Of a DNA stretch of 64,000 nt, positions 45,936-58,059 are shown in pieces (the stretch's first letter is position 1; every line of letters begins with the position of its first letter). The stretch is taken from contig CM034533.1 in assembly GCA_020002185.1 (NCBI GenBank), positions 74,094,976 to 74,158,975 of the forward strand. Direction: 5' to 3'. Below the pieces are notes generated by a model. That model searched no databases, was not told the DNA's origin, and saw only the letters and a program-made list of their open reading frames with translations. The stretch comes from Paraescarpia echinospica (taxonomy: Eukaryota > Annelida > Polychaeta > Sabellida > Siboglinidae). The position numbers and the translations under genes were made by a program.

Positions 45936-48900
45936 GTGTGTGTATGCATGAATCCATAATAACAACCATAAAGCCACTACCGTAGACTTGGATACACCTG
46001 CATTTCATTCAGTACGTACATCGACATGGAACCAGATCTTATGTTTCTCGCAGACGTCGGCGATCTCGTTGAAGGGATCGAATGCTCCAAGCACCGTCGT
46101 TCCGGCCGTGGCAGACACGAAGAACGGAAGACCTCCTTCCCTCTTCGCACGCTCGATCTCCGCGTCGAGTACTGACGGGATCATCTTCCCCCTTTGGGAA
46201 AATTGTTTGGACAAATTTCATGATGTGTGCATTGGATTTTCAAATTACTTCATTTACAACACGAGAAGAAACCATTAACTTATTATTTAATCATACGCCC
46301 TAATTTACAGAATGTTAAGGGTGTACAAACGTTGTGAACTTAGCCTCGTGAGAGTGTTTCCTATTAAACTAATTTGATGTCATAAGAAGTGTCGTATATA
46401 ACAGGCACACTGGTGACATTAATACCATGAGCAGCAAGATTTACTGTCCTATTACAAATATACGGTGACCTCCACGAGTGTGACATGTTAGTGCTCGTTG
46501 CACAGTTAGTCAAAAAGAAAAGTAAAGGTGAGTTCTTATGTAGCGCAGTATCCAGATCTTAGGATTGCTAAAAGCGCTTTACACTTTACTCCCTGGCAGC
46601 TCTGTTCAATCGCACACCATAGCGGCTGGAAAGCTTTCAGCCATCTATAGCCGGGCACTCATGCATACTGCTTCGTGAATTGAACGAACCCAAGGTTCCA
46701 AATCCCACGGAATTCGAACCTGGGTTCTCTTCTCGATCGAGAATCCGATTCTCTAGCCACTGCGCCACTAATCTACGACATAGACTGAACGAGGAACAAC
46801 AGTCTTACCTTTTGTCTGTTTTGATGAGGATCACATTGTCCGTGCCTATTCCAAGCAGCGCACCAGCTCGTTTGATCGAATAGTGACTCTGAAAAGAAAT
46901 CACCAGTACACGATCCTTGCTATAGCAGAATAATTGTACTCTTACAAGAGAATTATTTGTGTTATAGGAAGCCGACTATGGTGGCATAGTACAATTACAC
47001 TCTCAGACGAGTCACAGCTTCCTGTCACCTGCTTCTGAGCATGCGCAGATTGTCGATTCGTAGAATTAAAAGATCGCCATTTTGCTTCAGCTTCGTTTCT
47101 CAACTATGGTCTGGTTATTCGTGTTGTATAGCCATTGCACTTTCAAAAATGCAAATAGAATGATGTCTACTATTACATCAAAAAGGCACACATAACCTTG
47201 ACGAAAATGTGAAAATGATGACCGCGTGAAATGTGAAAGTCGTCAACGACGTGAGGTAAAATTAAAACAATTCAGGCACAAATAACGAAAACAAACAAGG
47301 GTAAAATGACAGCAAAATACGGACGAATAAAATATTTAGTAGCAAGAGAAAACACACCAAGTCAGTGCTGGCAAATACACATATACACGAAAAAGAAGAA
47401 CCAGGAAATGCAATTCATAACGCACGTGATGACTTAACGTTGCTTTCTGAGATAATCCATCCTTTAAATACGCATTTCCAGTGAATCAACATGCCCCATC
47501 ACTAATGAAAAAATAAACGTTTTTACACATAATATGCCATTTTAAGACGAGCAATTATGTCCGCGTGTCATACGTATATTTATTCCGCTGGAATTTTGCA
47601 AAAGCATAAATAATCGCTGATGCTTAAAATATTAACGTGCTGGCATACGTGATAACCAAAGAAAGCATGGTGGAAACAGTGCAAGGAATTTCGTTTGAAA
47701 GATGCTTTGTCGCTGTTTGCCACTGATATCTCCCTACATCACAGCATTGTAAATGTCCCATAAATGTGTTAAATGGCTACGTCTAGTAGTTACACGTGCA
47801 AACAAAGTGGACACAATGTTATTATAGTTTCACCACAAATAAACTACCGTCTGCTGACAAACCCGAATAACAATCTGATTTATGTGCTCAGTGTGTCACT
47901 AAAGTGAACTACTGTGTTACTAATCTACAACGGTAATTGCGAAGCATCGAACGGATAACAACACTGGTCAGACATTAATTGTAAGAGAACCCGAAATTGC
48001 AGTTCCGCTAGAAAAATTATATAGCGTGGGCGAGAAAACAGTAGCATTAAACTTGGTTGAGTGATTAATTTAATTTGGTACATTGATTGGTATGACGGCG
48101 AGAAAGAGGTCACGTTGCATTGGCATAGATCCACCAGGTTGATTACAAAATGTTAGTACACCTATATTTAACAAGATTTAACAATATTGCCACCCAGAGA
48201 ATTAACTCTAGGTGGCAGGTGGACAAGGAAGCCCTTTGGCTTATCGAGAGTCCGACCCTTTTATCTATGTGTATCCCGCCCGTCTGAGGTATGTGTCGAT
48301 TTTATTTTTAAACATATTCACGCTACTAGCACCCACACAATCAGCAGGTAATCTGTTCCATTCATTTACAGTCCTTTGTGAAAATGAAAACTTTCTTATA
48401 TCCAATCTACTCTGCTCCTTTGCCAATGTAAGTTCATGTCCTCTAGTCCTTCTATCTTTCTGAACTGAGAAAAAAATATTTCTATCAATATTTTCATAAC
48501 CCTTCAATATTTTAAACACTTCTATCTGATCTCCTCTCAATCTCCTGGTCTCTAGTGTTGTTAAACCGCATTTTTTAGGCGTATTTCGTAACTAAGATCC
48601 CTCAGTTTTGGTATCATTTTAGTTGCTCTCCTCTGCACTCTTTCTAGCATATCTATGTCCTTCCTGCGATATGGCCTCCACGCTTGAATACAATATTCTA
48701 AATGAGGCCTAACTATTGTTTTGTACAGCGGTATTATTAGCTCTTTTTCCTTATACGTTATGTTTCGCCTAATTAATCCAAGGATTTGATTTCCCTTTGA
48801 AGCTGCAATTCCGCACTGCTCTGAAACCTTCATATCAGCACTAATGGTTAACCCTAAGTCCTTTTCTTTTACAGTAGTACTTAGTACAGTACCCCCCATT

Positions 48901-51900
48901 GTATATTCTACTTCTTCGTTCCCATGTCCTGTGTGGAGGCATTTACATTTCCCAAAATTGAACAGCATTTGCCACTTTTCAGACCATTTGATCAACCTGT
49001 CAAGATCATCTTGTAAATGCTGTCTATCTCCATCACTTTTAATCCTTCTAAACACTTTTGTATCATCCGCAAATTTCAACACCTTGCTTGTTATTTCATC
49101 ATCCAAATCGTTGATATATATTAAGAATAATATAGGACCTAATACTGATCCCTGTGGTACCCCACTCAATACTGATTTCCAGTTTGAAGCCTCCCCATCA
49201 ACTACTACACGTTGTCTTCTGTCAATCAACCATTGTTCTATCCAGTTTATTATACCATTTCCTATGCCATGGGCCTTTAGTTTAAGCAGTAATCTTTGAT
49301 GTGGTACTTTGTCGAAAGCTTTTTGAAAATCTAAGTAGACGATATCTACTGGTGATCCCTCATCTACCCACTTAGTGATGTCTTCCAAAAAACATAACAT
49401 ATTTGTTAAGCATGACCTCGCTTTTAAAAAACCATGTTGAGATGGGTTTATCAAGTTTTGTTTAACAAGAAAATCCACCATGTGATCTTTAATTAGTCTT
49501 TCTAACAATTTACAAATCACTGATGTTAAACTCACTGGTCTATAGTTCTCTGACTTGTTTCTCGAACCTTTTTTGAATAACGGTATAATGTTTGCTTCTT
49601 TCCATTCTAAAGGAACCACTCCCTCTTCTAATGACAAATTGAAAACTGTTGCAAGCGGTATGCTAATTTGTTCTACAATTTCCAATAGTAGTTTGGGTGG
49701 AATACCATCCACTCCAGGTGATTTATTATCCTTCATAGCCCTTATTTTCTTACCTACCATTTCCGGGGTTACAATTAATTGTCCTAAATAGTCTGAATCT
49801 GCCCCCTTGAACTTAGCCTCTGGTACTGGCAGTGAACTAATATCTTCCCTGGTAAACACTGAACTAAAGTACTCATTCAGGTCTTCTGCCATTAAGAATC
49901 CCTCTGATATTATATTTCCAGCACTATCTTCTAGAGGACCGACTTTATCTTGAACTTTCTGTTTGCTTCGAACATACGCATAAAAACTCTTGCTGTCATG
50001 TTTTATATTACTAGCTAATTGTTGTTCATAGCTTCTCTTTGAATTTCTAATTTCAGCTGTAGCTTGGTTAAGTGCTTCTTTATAACTGTTGTAGTCTTCA
50101 TCATTTCCAGTACATCTGTATGACTTCCACATCATTTGTTTGTACTTAATTTTTCTAATGGCTTCTTTCGATAAGTGTTTCTTTTTGGACCGTTTTCCTT
50201 GTTTTTTGAAGGGTACAAATTTATCGACTATGCACTTAATTTCACTCTTTAATACATTCCAGCATTCTGTTGCCGTCTTATTTTTCAGTGTGTTATTCCA
50301 GTCTATCTTTGCTAAATATTTCCTCATGTCCTTATACCTTCCTTTGTGGAAATTTCTCCTATACTGCTTTTTACTATTCCTTTCTGATTTTACTTTGATG
50401 ATAAAATGTATCTGGTTGTGATATATGTTTATCAGTTATGTACCAAACCCAAAGAACAAACAGTAATATTGATGTCCGGAGCAACATATTTAAATAATAA
50501 ATGAAACTTGGTCACAGTAAGATGCATGCAACACCACCATTTAGAGTTAAAGAGGTTTGAAAACATGTAAATCTAATCCGTATTCAAGAAAAGTCAAGAA
50601 AACAGAATAGACGCACTCAATATTAAATGCCTGCGCAAGATTTTAAAAATACACTGGAGCGACGATGAAACAAATAGAGAGATCCGGGTATTATCAGGAC
50701 AACCTCAACTATTTGCAAAAAAACGATGAGCGAAAAACTGAGCTGGTTTGGCCATGTCACGATGCACCCACCTACTACACCAGCCTTACACGTGACATGG
50801 GGGACACCTGCTGGTCAGAGAAGCAAAAGACGACCGAGAATGAACTGGCGCTAGGCCAGCGACCTTGATTTACAGCTACTCAAAAGATGGCGCTACGTCA
50901 GAATTCTTGCGAAAAACAAATCTGTATGGAATGCTTTGAGTGTCTCATGCGTCTATAGACGTGGGCAGAAGCCGCCAAGTCTTAGTCAATACATTCTGTT
51001 CAATATGAGGGTGCAGGTCTGATTTCGTAAGCTCACGCAGTTAATTGATTTATACGTTACGTCGTGGTCATGTCATCAAGAACTTGCAACAAAATATACC
51101 ACTGAATGTCAGAACAGTTCACGTGTTCGGCATCCATTTTTGATCAAATGACAGGCCATTTGCTAGGCAACAGGTCACGTGATGGATACATCAGTTACGG
51201 CCGCACTATTTAGATACACAATGATGCGATCAACGCGTTCAAAATGTCGCTTGCGGGGACGATAACACATATGTTGACGTCATCTCGTACGTAGTGGCAG
51301 ACGAACATTTTAGTTGTTTAAAAACCGACTCTGAAGATAGAAATCATAGTTCACAATAATTATGAATTTATGAAAAGCACTAGGAATATGAAATAGATTT
51401 TTAACAAGATTTAACAAGATTTAACAAGATTGCCATCCAGAGAATTAACTCTAGATGGCAGGTGGACAAGGAAGCCCTTTGGCTTATCGAGAGTCCAACC
51501 CTTTTATCTACATATATCCAGCCCTTCTGAGGTATGTGTCGATTTTATTTTTAAACATATTCACACTACTAGCACCCACACAATCATCAGATAATCTGTT
51601 CCATTCATTTACAGTCCTTTGTGAAAATGAGAACTTTCTCACGTCTAATCTACACTGCTCCTTTACTAATGTAACTTTATGTCCTCTAGTCTTTCTATCT
51701 TTCTTAACTGAAAAAAACATATTTCTATCAATATTTTCATAACCATTCAATATTTTAAACACTTCTATCTGATCTCCTCTCAATCTCCTGGTCTCTAGTG
51801 TTGTTAAACCACATTCTTTTAGGCGTTTTTCATAACTAAGATCCCTCAGTTTTGGTATCATTTTAGTCGCTCTCCTCTGTACTCTTTCTAGCATATCTAT

Positions 51901-53898
51901 GTCCTTCTTGCGGTATGGCCTCCACGCTTGTATACAATATTCTAAATGAGGCCTAACTATTGTTTTGTACAGCGGTATTATTAGTTCTTTTCTTTATATG
52001 CTATATTTCGCCTAATCAATCCAAGGATTTGATTTCCCTTTGAAGCTGCAATTCCACACTGCTCTGAAACCTTCATGTCAGCACTAATTGTCAGCCCTAA
52101 GTCTTTTTCTTTTACAGTAGTACTTAGTACAGTTCCCCCCATTGTATATTCTACATATTCGTTCCCATGTCCTGTGTGGAGGCATTTACATTTCCCAAAA
52201 TTGAACAACATTTGCCACTTTTCAGACCATTTGATCAACCTGTCAAGATCATCTTGTAAATGCTGTCTATCACCATCACTTTCAATCCTTCTAAACACTT
52301 TTGTATCATCTGCAAATTTCAACACCTTGCTAGCTATATCATCGTCCAAATCGTTTATATATATTAAGAATAATATAGGTCCCAGTACTGATCCCTGTGG
52401 AACCCCACTCAAGACTGATTTCCAGTTTGAAGCCTCCCCATCAACAACTACCCGTTGTCTTCTGTCAATCAGCCATTTTTCTATCCAGTTAATTATACCA
52501 TTTCCTATGCCATGGGCTTTTAGTTTAAGCAGTAATCTCTGATGTGGCACTTTGTCGAAAGCTTTTTGAAAATCTAAGTAGATGATATCTACTGGTGATC
52601 CATCATCTACCCACTTAGTGATATCTTCAAAAAAACATAACATATTTGTTAAGCATGACCTCGCTTTTAGAAACCCATGTTGAGATGGGTTTATCAAGTT
52701 ATGTTTAACAAGAAAATCCACCATGTGATCTTTAATTAGTCTTTCTAATAATTTACAAATCAATGATGTTAAACTCACTGGTCTATAGTTCTCTGACTTG
52801 TTTCTCGAACCTTTTTTAAATAACGGTATAATGTTTGCTTCTTTCCATTCTAAAGGAACCACTCCCTCTTCTAATGACAAGTTGAAAACTGTTGCAAGCG
52901 GTATGCTAATTTGTTCTACAATTTCCACTAGTAGTTTGGGTGGAATACCATCCACTCCAGGTGATTTATTTTCCTTCATAGCCCTAATTTTCTTAGCTAC
53001 CATTTCTGGGGTTACAATTAACTGTCTTAAATATTCTGATTCTGCCCCCTTGAACTTAGCCTCTGGTACTGGCAGTGAACTAGTGTCTTCTCTGGTAAAC
53101 ACTGAACTAAAATACTCATTTAGGTCTTCAGCCATTAAGAATCCTTCTGATATTATATTTCCAGCGCTATCTTCTAGAGGACCGACCTTATCCTGAACTT
53201 TCTGTTTGCTTCGAACATACGCATAAAACTCTTGCTGTCATGTTTTATATTACAAGCTAATTTATGTTCATAGCTTCTCTTTGAATTTCTAATTTCAGCT
53301 GTAGCTTGGTTTAGTGCTTCTTTATAAAGGTTGTAGTCTTCGTCATTGCCAGTACGTCTATAAGACTTCCACATCATTTGTTTATACTTAATTTTTCTAA
53401 TGGCTTCTTTCGATAAGTATTTCTTTCTGGTCCGTTTCCCTTGTTTTTTGAAGGGAACAAATTTATCTACGATGCACTCTATTTCATTCTTTAAGATATT
53501 CCAGCATTCTGTTGCTGTCTTATTCTTCAGTGTATTATTGCAGTCTATCTTTGCTAAATATTTCCTCATTTCCTTATATCTTCCTTTGTGGAAATTTCTC
53601 CTCAACTGCTTTTTATTATTTCTTTCTGATTTTACTTTAATGGTAAAATGTATCTGGTTGTGATCACTACTTCCAAGAGGCTCACATAATTTAACATTGT
53701 CAACTAATTCATTCTGTGAGGACAAAACTAAGTCTAACACATTCTCTCCCCTGGTTGGTTAATAAATAAATACCATGGTTAAATAAATACCATCCTTCTC
53801 CAATTTCTTGTGTGCCTACGCCACCGTCGTGTTGGATTACACCTTCATGCAATTAGCAACTAACTAACTATTACTACTACTACTACTACTACTACTAT

Positions 53899-53937
<39 letters not shown>

Positions 53938-54804
53938 CACCACCACCTCTACCACCAGCTCTGATATATTTCAGGGTTATATATTCAGCTTCTACATAGT
54001 CAAAAACACATGATTCGACACAAAGATAATTCAAATCGGACTATTCTGTCAAATGTTATGGCGAAAATAGTATTTTATGTCTGAAAATGACGGCAATCTT
54101 AAATAATGGCGGCCATCTTAAATAATGGCGGCCATCTTTAAATTTCCGGTGGCTAACGGGCTTTTTCGCATAAATAACGCACCTGATTTAATAAAAGGCA
54201 AAATCACCACTCACAGTTTATATGGCTTCGCAACATATACCAAGTTTTATTATCTCAATACTTATACTGAACAATGTGCAATTCATAATTGTTATATATG
54301 TAATACATGATCGAATAACTATTAGCAAAGGTGTGATTTGATATAAATAATTACGCACGTACATGTTCTGACGTGAACATGACGAGTCGAGGCAAGGACG
54401 ACAGCCCTTTTGTCTTTCCGTCAGGCATGATTGTGTGGCGAGCCACTGCGACTGCGTACAAATTCGATATGGCTCCACCTGCAAAAATGGCAGCTATGGT
54501 ATTTTGCATAATTTTTCTGGATTGTAATCATTCTATGAAATAGCAAGATATGTGAACTTGCAAAATACGCAATAGGGCCTAGCTGTGTTCTCAAACCAAA
54601 TATATATCTTAGATTACAAATGCCCATGATAGATCAAGAGAATAAACTATTGGAATGACCTGGCAATCAAGTACATAACAGTACTTTATATCTTATATAT
54701 ATATATATATATATTCATTTGAGTTACATTTACATTCTACTCTATTCTGTTCTAAAAGCATTATTTATATTCTGAACTATAGAAAACGCGCATAACTGCT
54801 ACGG

Positions 54805-54848
<44 letters not shown>

Positions 54849-54867
54849 TATATATATATTATGTGAT

Positions 54868-54942
<75 letters not shown>

Positions 54943-57839
54943 AAGTCATAATCGTACCCGGAGCAAATATGCCGTCTCCTTCTCCGTTTTCCCATCCGAT
55001 ACATTCCCTCATCTTCGTCAGAACGATGTCCTCCATAAGAGTGAAAACAGGCGCTATTTCATATGTGAACCTGCCAAACGGTGAACTTTCATGACATTCA
55101 TAACATACAAATATACAGCAAAACATATAGCAGACACGTCTAATGGACTAATATTTCTGACCCTGCTAATAAAAATTCAGCAGGACGTCAAACGAAATGT
55201 TTAGGTAATTGGTGTATAGTTCAAAGTCGTGACCAGGTAAACTGGTTTCCAGAGGATCTCAAGATGATAAACAACTGTACATAATTCTTATAAATCCTGA
55301 AGTGGTTGTCGTTGCAGCAATATTGTATCAACGCTGGTGATATTTACTCACCGGGTGGGTCCCGCATCCTAAACAAAATACGAAGAGCGTAAATCTAATT
55401 TCCCAACGGTGCCTCTCTATTTGCGCAGAGTGGATGCGGAAATTCAAGTTACGAAGTGTGTAAATCTTCCGCGGATCTCGTCCCGGGTCAAACACGTGTA
55501 CATTGAAATAAAGGGTAATGCGGCAATGAACGAGTGCCATTGTTATTTGTGTACTCACATGTTGGTATTGGCTGTGGCGGTCAGCCATTCTCCCACCAGA
55601 GCGATGATGTCCAATCCCGTGGACAACTGGTTGAAAAACCGCGGGTGACCTACGACATTATAGTTATTGTCATCATCATCATCACTATCGTCATCATTTG
55701 TGTCGTAGTAACGAGCCAACGTTGGACTAAATAAGTGTGTCGGATGATCCACGATGTTCGAGCATCGAAATAACTCTGTGCAGTCAGCAGCGGTGAGTAT
55801 ATTTCGTTTATTGATGGACGACAATAAGTCTACGACGCACGCTGACTTCGCGAGCATCACTCGTGCGTCGCTGCAGCTGTCCCAAGGGCAAGTTAGTGAG
55901 AATGAATGTCGACAATTTCCTCGTCCGTCCGCAATTAATACCGTCAGTTGGATAACAAATTCAGTGTGTTGGTGACAGTTCTAACCACGCTCACGACCCA
56001 GTGAGGACAAGGCGGAAATGGCATGTGAATTACTATAGGTTGTAGAAACCAGTAGTGTAGATTACATACTGTTTAGGAAGACCTACTGAATTGTTCCAGA
56101 ATTATTTGATTATTTCACCGTGCTAAACATTATTAAAAAAAAGAATAACCAATGTTTTATGTCAATCGAGTAATATTGGTACAGTTGTAGATTAAAGTTT
56201 AATATAAAACATTTACTATAATATCGAATAACGTGTAATTAGCATGTAACTGTTCCCAGTGTTTGATTGCAGCAGTCGAGTCAAGTAGATGGTTGTGCAA
56301 GAGCTCTCTCTCCGCACATAGCGACATTAATATTATATAGCGTCGCTCAAGGCGACACATCCATTACCCGAGCAGCTGTATTGGCAGCGGCTAGTACAGT
56401 TCCCGTAGTTTTTTGAAGGTCGATGCCACTGGCTCTGCATGGGAAACAACGACAGTTTTCCTTTTTTCGGTGGAGGTTCTTTTACTTTCCTTGGCACCGA
56501 CAACGTGTAGACGGAACCAACAACTATTAGTATTCCCTCCGAAGACACATGCAAATCGGGGTGGAATTTTCCAACCGTCTTATTTTCGAAACCTGTGTTC
56601 GAGCTGCACGTCGCTGGCTGACATTGAGGAGATATTTTCAAATAATATGTTGCAACGGGTTCGTTTCGTTTTCCGCATAGTTGCCGAAAACAAGTTACAC
56701 TTGCGCGCAGATTGCGTAGGCTAGTGGTATTGACAATCCACTGGTAGGAAACTAATTTAATTACGGGTGCTAATCACATAAATGGAAAGTTTATTTGTTA
56801 TACCCATTAAGATATTTGTATTCTTCTACATAAACACATTGTATTATAATAATAATAATAGTAGTAGTAACACTATTACATTTCTTATATACTGGCCTGT
56901 CCAAGCAATTGTCTTTGGACGCTGTGTAGTGGCATTATAAATTAATTAATTAATACATAAAACCATACATATTTTAAAATACTAATGTGCAAAATATGCA
57001 ATTATTACTAATAAATAAATTCAACTATTGTAATAGACGTATACTAATAATAGTACATACATATTATTCGGTACTTTTGCGATGGCCTCTGGACTGACAG
57101 TCGGGCGCTCTAACCACAGCGTGACTGCGCTCCGTGTCATCGGCCACTCACTCACCCGTCTTCACGCAGTACTTGAGGGTCTCCTTACAGTCGCTGAGGA
57201 TCTGCTCGAGGTTCTGAGGCTCCTCCTGAATGTCGAGGCAGTGGTCCATCATCTCCCGCAGCGTGTGAGGGTGGTGGAAGTCAAGCACCTTCAGACACCA
57301 ACAGTAAGTGCTAGGTTACACATGGCGGTCACATGTCAGGTCGTATGTATGGTTTTATAAAGCACATCACTATGTTTCAAAGACATAGAAAAGGAAGACA
57401 ATAATCAAACACGACTAACGAGGCGGACTTTAGGAAGAAAAAGGAAGGCAACAAAAGAGTGCGTGCGTGCTTCTTAATTCGTCAAACATGGTGCGGTGTT
57501 CATATAACTCCAGCACTGTCGTACTATTGTTATTTAATATATTACACAGACAAGCGGATATATAGACAGAACACCTTTTTTGTGGTTTTGTTTGTCTCGT
57601 TCTCGGCCGGGAGAAGTCCCGTTACACAAGTTGACATTCACACACTGCGCATGCGCGCGCAAACACGGCGACCAATGCGACCTCTTAGGATCGGATATTT
57701 AATCAGGTAGTCTTTTTATTATTTTCCCCTGCAAATTATTATTACGACAGTTGTTGCACTTATTATTATACTATGTATCCCAACAATTAAAATATTAAAC
57801 ATAAACGTGTTACTGGCTCAAATATCCTCTCCACTATCA

Positions 57840-57880
<41 letters not shown>

Positions 57881-58054
57881 CGTGTGCGTACGTGCTTGTA
57901 AAATGTCTCCAGCATGTGTCACCGTCACACAGTACCTTGCTGCTGCGGTCGTTGCTTTTGTGGACATAGTCGATGAGGACGTCGACCACTTCCTGTAGGA
58001 AACGTGACGTCTTCTTATGTCCGTCTTTTTGTGGCAGAAGCTCTGTAACATCGC
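37880..58054 (-). CDS. GAD: Glutamate decarboxylase-family PLP enzyme (5' end incomplete)
   Basis: Thirteen coding exons join in frame: 57936-58054, 57156-57288, 55559-55649, 54958-55070, 54363-54478, 46809-46888, 46020-46191, 44545-44609, 44010-44088, 43213-43412, 40248-40302, 39054-39143, 37880-38053 (about 495 codons). Group II PLP decarboxylases convert glutamate to GABA and CO2. Landmarks in order: [91 protein letters not shown] (PLP lysine codon at 44058-44060), [20 protein letters not shown] (catalytic-loop region) and [24 protein letters not shown] and the [12 protein letters not shown] block favour GAD over CSAD/GADL1, although [18 protein letters not shown] is CSAD-like. The first listed exon begins inside a codon (GC|GAT), so at least one short upstream exon is missing or unrecognised. 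Lacking the long N-terminal extension of GAD65/67, it may be soluble. Confidence 0.92.
39172..39664. repeat. CACCACCGCCATCGC-type repeat in GAD intron
   Basis: About 490 bases of CAC/CGC/CAT trinucleotides on the plus strand. On the GAD-sense (minus) strand this is GGTGGTGGCGATGG-like, G-rich sequence that starts about 30 bases upstream of the 39054-39143 exon. Confidence 0.93.
39665..40195. repeat. AACAACAACGATGACAACAA-type repeat in the same GAD intron
   Basis: An imperfect ~50-60-base higher-order repeat of AAC/GAC/AAG units (for example GACAACAAGAACACAACAAG). On the sense strand it is TTG/TTC-rich. Together with the preceding repeat it makes up almost all of the 1104-base intron. Confidence 0.9.
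41930..42040. repeat. 18-bp minisatellite in GAD intron
   Basis: Six tandem copies of ACACATCATATATTGTAA with one TATTATAA variant. Confidence 0.92.
42175..42310. repeat. TG/CG-rich degenerate microsatellite
   Basis: Imperfect GTGTGC/GCGCGC/GTATGCAT sequence in a GAD intron. It is simple sequence. Confidence 0.7.
43505..43622. repeat. (TG)n microsatellite, (CA)n on the GAD-sense strand
   Basis: About 115 bases of TG with a few TTTG and CG interruptions, about 95 bases upstream (sense) of the acceptor of exon 43213-43412. Confidence 0.93.
44335..44505. repeat. CA/CG-rich microsatellite in GAD intron
   Basis: Imperfect ACGCACGCAC and ACACACAC runs on the plus strand, between GAD exons 44010-44088 and 44545-44609. 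Confidence 0.85.
45798..45946. repeat. (TG)n microsatellite, (CA)n on the GAD-sense strand
   Basis: About 150 bases, mostly TG with CG-rich interruptions, starting about 75 bases downstream (sense) of the donor of exon 46020-46191. Confidence 0.92.
46528..46785 (-). mobile_element. tRNA-derived SINE, copy 2
   Basis: Reverse complement of the 24.8-kb family: head GATTAGTGGCGCAGTGGCTA, B-box-like GGTTCGAATTCCGTGG, tail AGTAAAGTGTAAAGCGCTTT then GGATACTGCGCTACATAAGA. Its head starts about 25 bases from the donor of the GAD exon at 46809-46888. Confidence 0.75.
46950..48160. other. GAD intron stretch with no recognised feature
   Basis: Anonymous AT-rich intron sequence up to the first truncated LINE copy. 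Short open frames here have no recognisable content. Confidence 0.5.
48165..50423 (-). mobile_element. 5'-truncated CR1/Jockey-type LINE, copy 1
   Basis: The minus-strand ORF 50327-48561 and its continuation 48540-48265 cover the linker, the RT and the C-terminus. RT motifs include [20 protein letters not shown] and [13 protein letters not shown]. Homology to copy 2 begins upstream at about 50420, inside the endonuclease-RT linker. A one-base deletion near 48570 (poly-T tract, compared with copy 2) breaks the frame, so it is non-functional. The 3' end has a CCACC...GGTGG hairpin and a short (AACAAGATTT)n tail. It is in sense orientation within a GAD intron. Confidence 0.88.
50600..50945 (+). 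mobile_element. RTE-type (endonuclease-RT) LINE C-terminal fragment
   Basis: Translation from about 50608 gives [20 protein letters not shown], then [12 protein letters not shown] and [13 protein letters not shown] before a stop. The WFGHV and RGRPR-like blocks are typical of the C-terminus of RTE-like elements. There is one in-frame stop at the end and no upstream RT core. Confidence 0.75.
51395..53758 (-). mobile_element. 5'-truncated CR1/Jockey-type LINE, copy 2
   Basis: The same family and orientation as copy 1, extending slightly further 5' into the endonuclease end ([24 protein letters not shown] near 53740-53650). It is broken by frameshifts near 53215 (one A fewer than copy 1) and near 51990. 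RT motifs are [20 protein letters not shown] and [13 protein letters not shown]. The 3' tail is three perfect TTAACAAGAT units at 51401-51430. Aligned segments of the two copies differ by only a few percent by eye. Confidence 0.88.
53868..54322 (+). mobile_element. Small dispersed element with a (TAC)n/(CAC)n end, copy A
   Basis: It starts with TAC/CAC trinucleotides and contains AAATGGCGGCCATCTT twice, AAATTTCCGGTGGCTAACGG and a terminal GTAATACATGATCGAATAAC. The reverse complement recurs at 60.37-60.80 kb and a partial direct copy at 62.93-63.10 kb. A 61-codon frame (54125-54310, [12 protein letters not shown]...) differs by one residue between copies A and B. The element ends about 40 bases from the splice donor of GAD exon 54363-54478. 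Confidence 0.75.
54688..54945. repeat. (TA)n and (GT)n microsatellites adjacent to a GAD exon
   Basis: TA runs at about 54693-54712 and 54808-54860, then a pure (GT)n at about 54869-54942. On the sense strand the (CA)n begins about 15 bases after the donor of exon 54958-55070. Confidence 0.93.
55980..57100. other. GAD intron stretch with no recognised feature
   Basis: AT-rich intron sequence between GAD exons at 55.6 and 57.2 kb. A short (AAT)n run lies near 56848. Nothing else is supported. Confidence 0.5.
57842..57893. repeat. (GT)n microsatellite, (CA)n on the GAD-sense strand
   Basis: About 36 pure bases plus a CGTGCGTG extension, starting roughly 45 bases past the donor of exon 57936-58054. 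Confidence 0.9.
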
Positions 58055-58059
58055 CTGCA

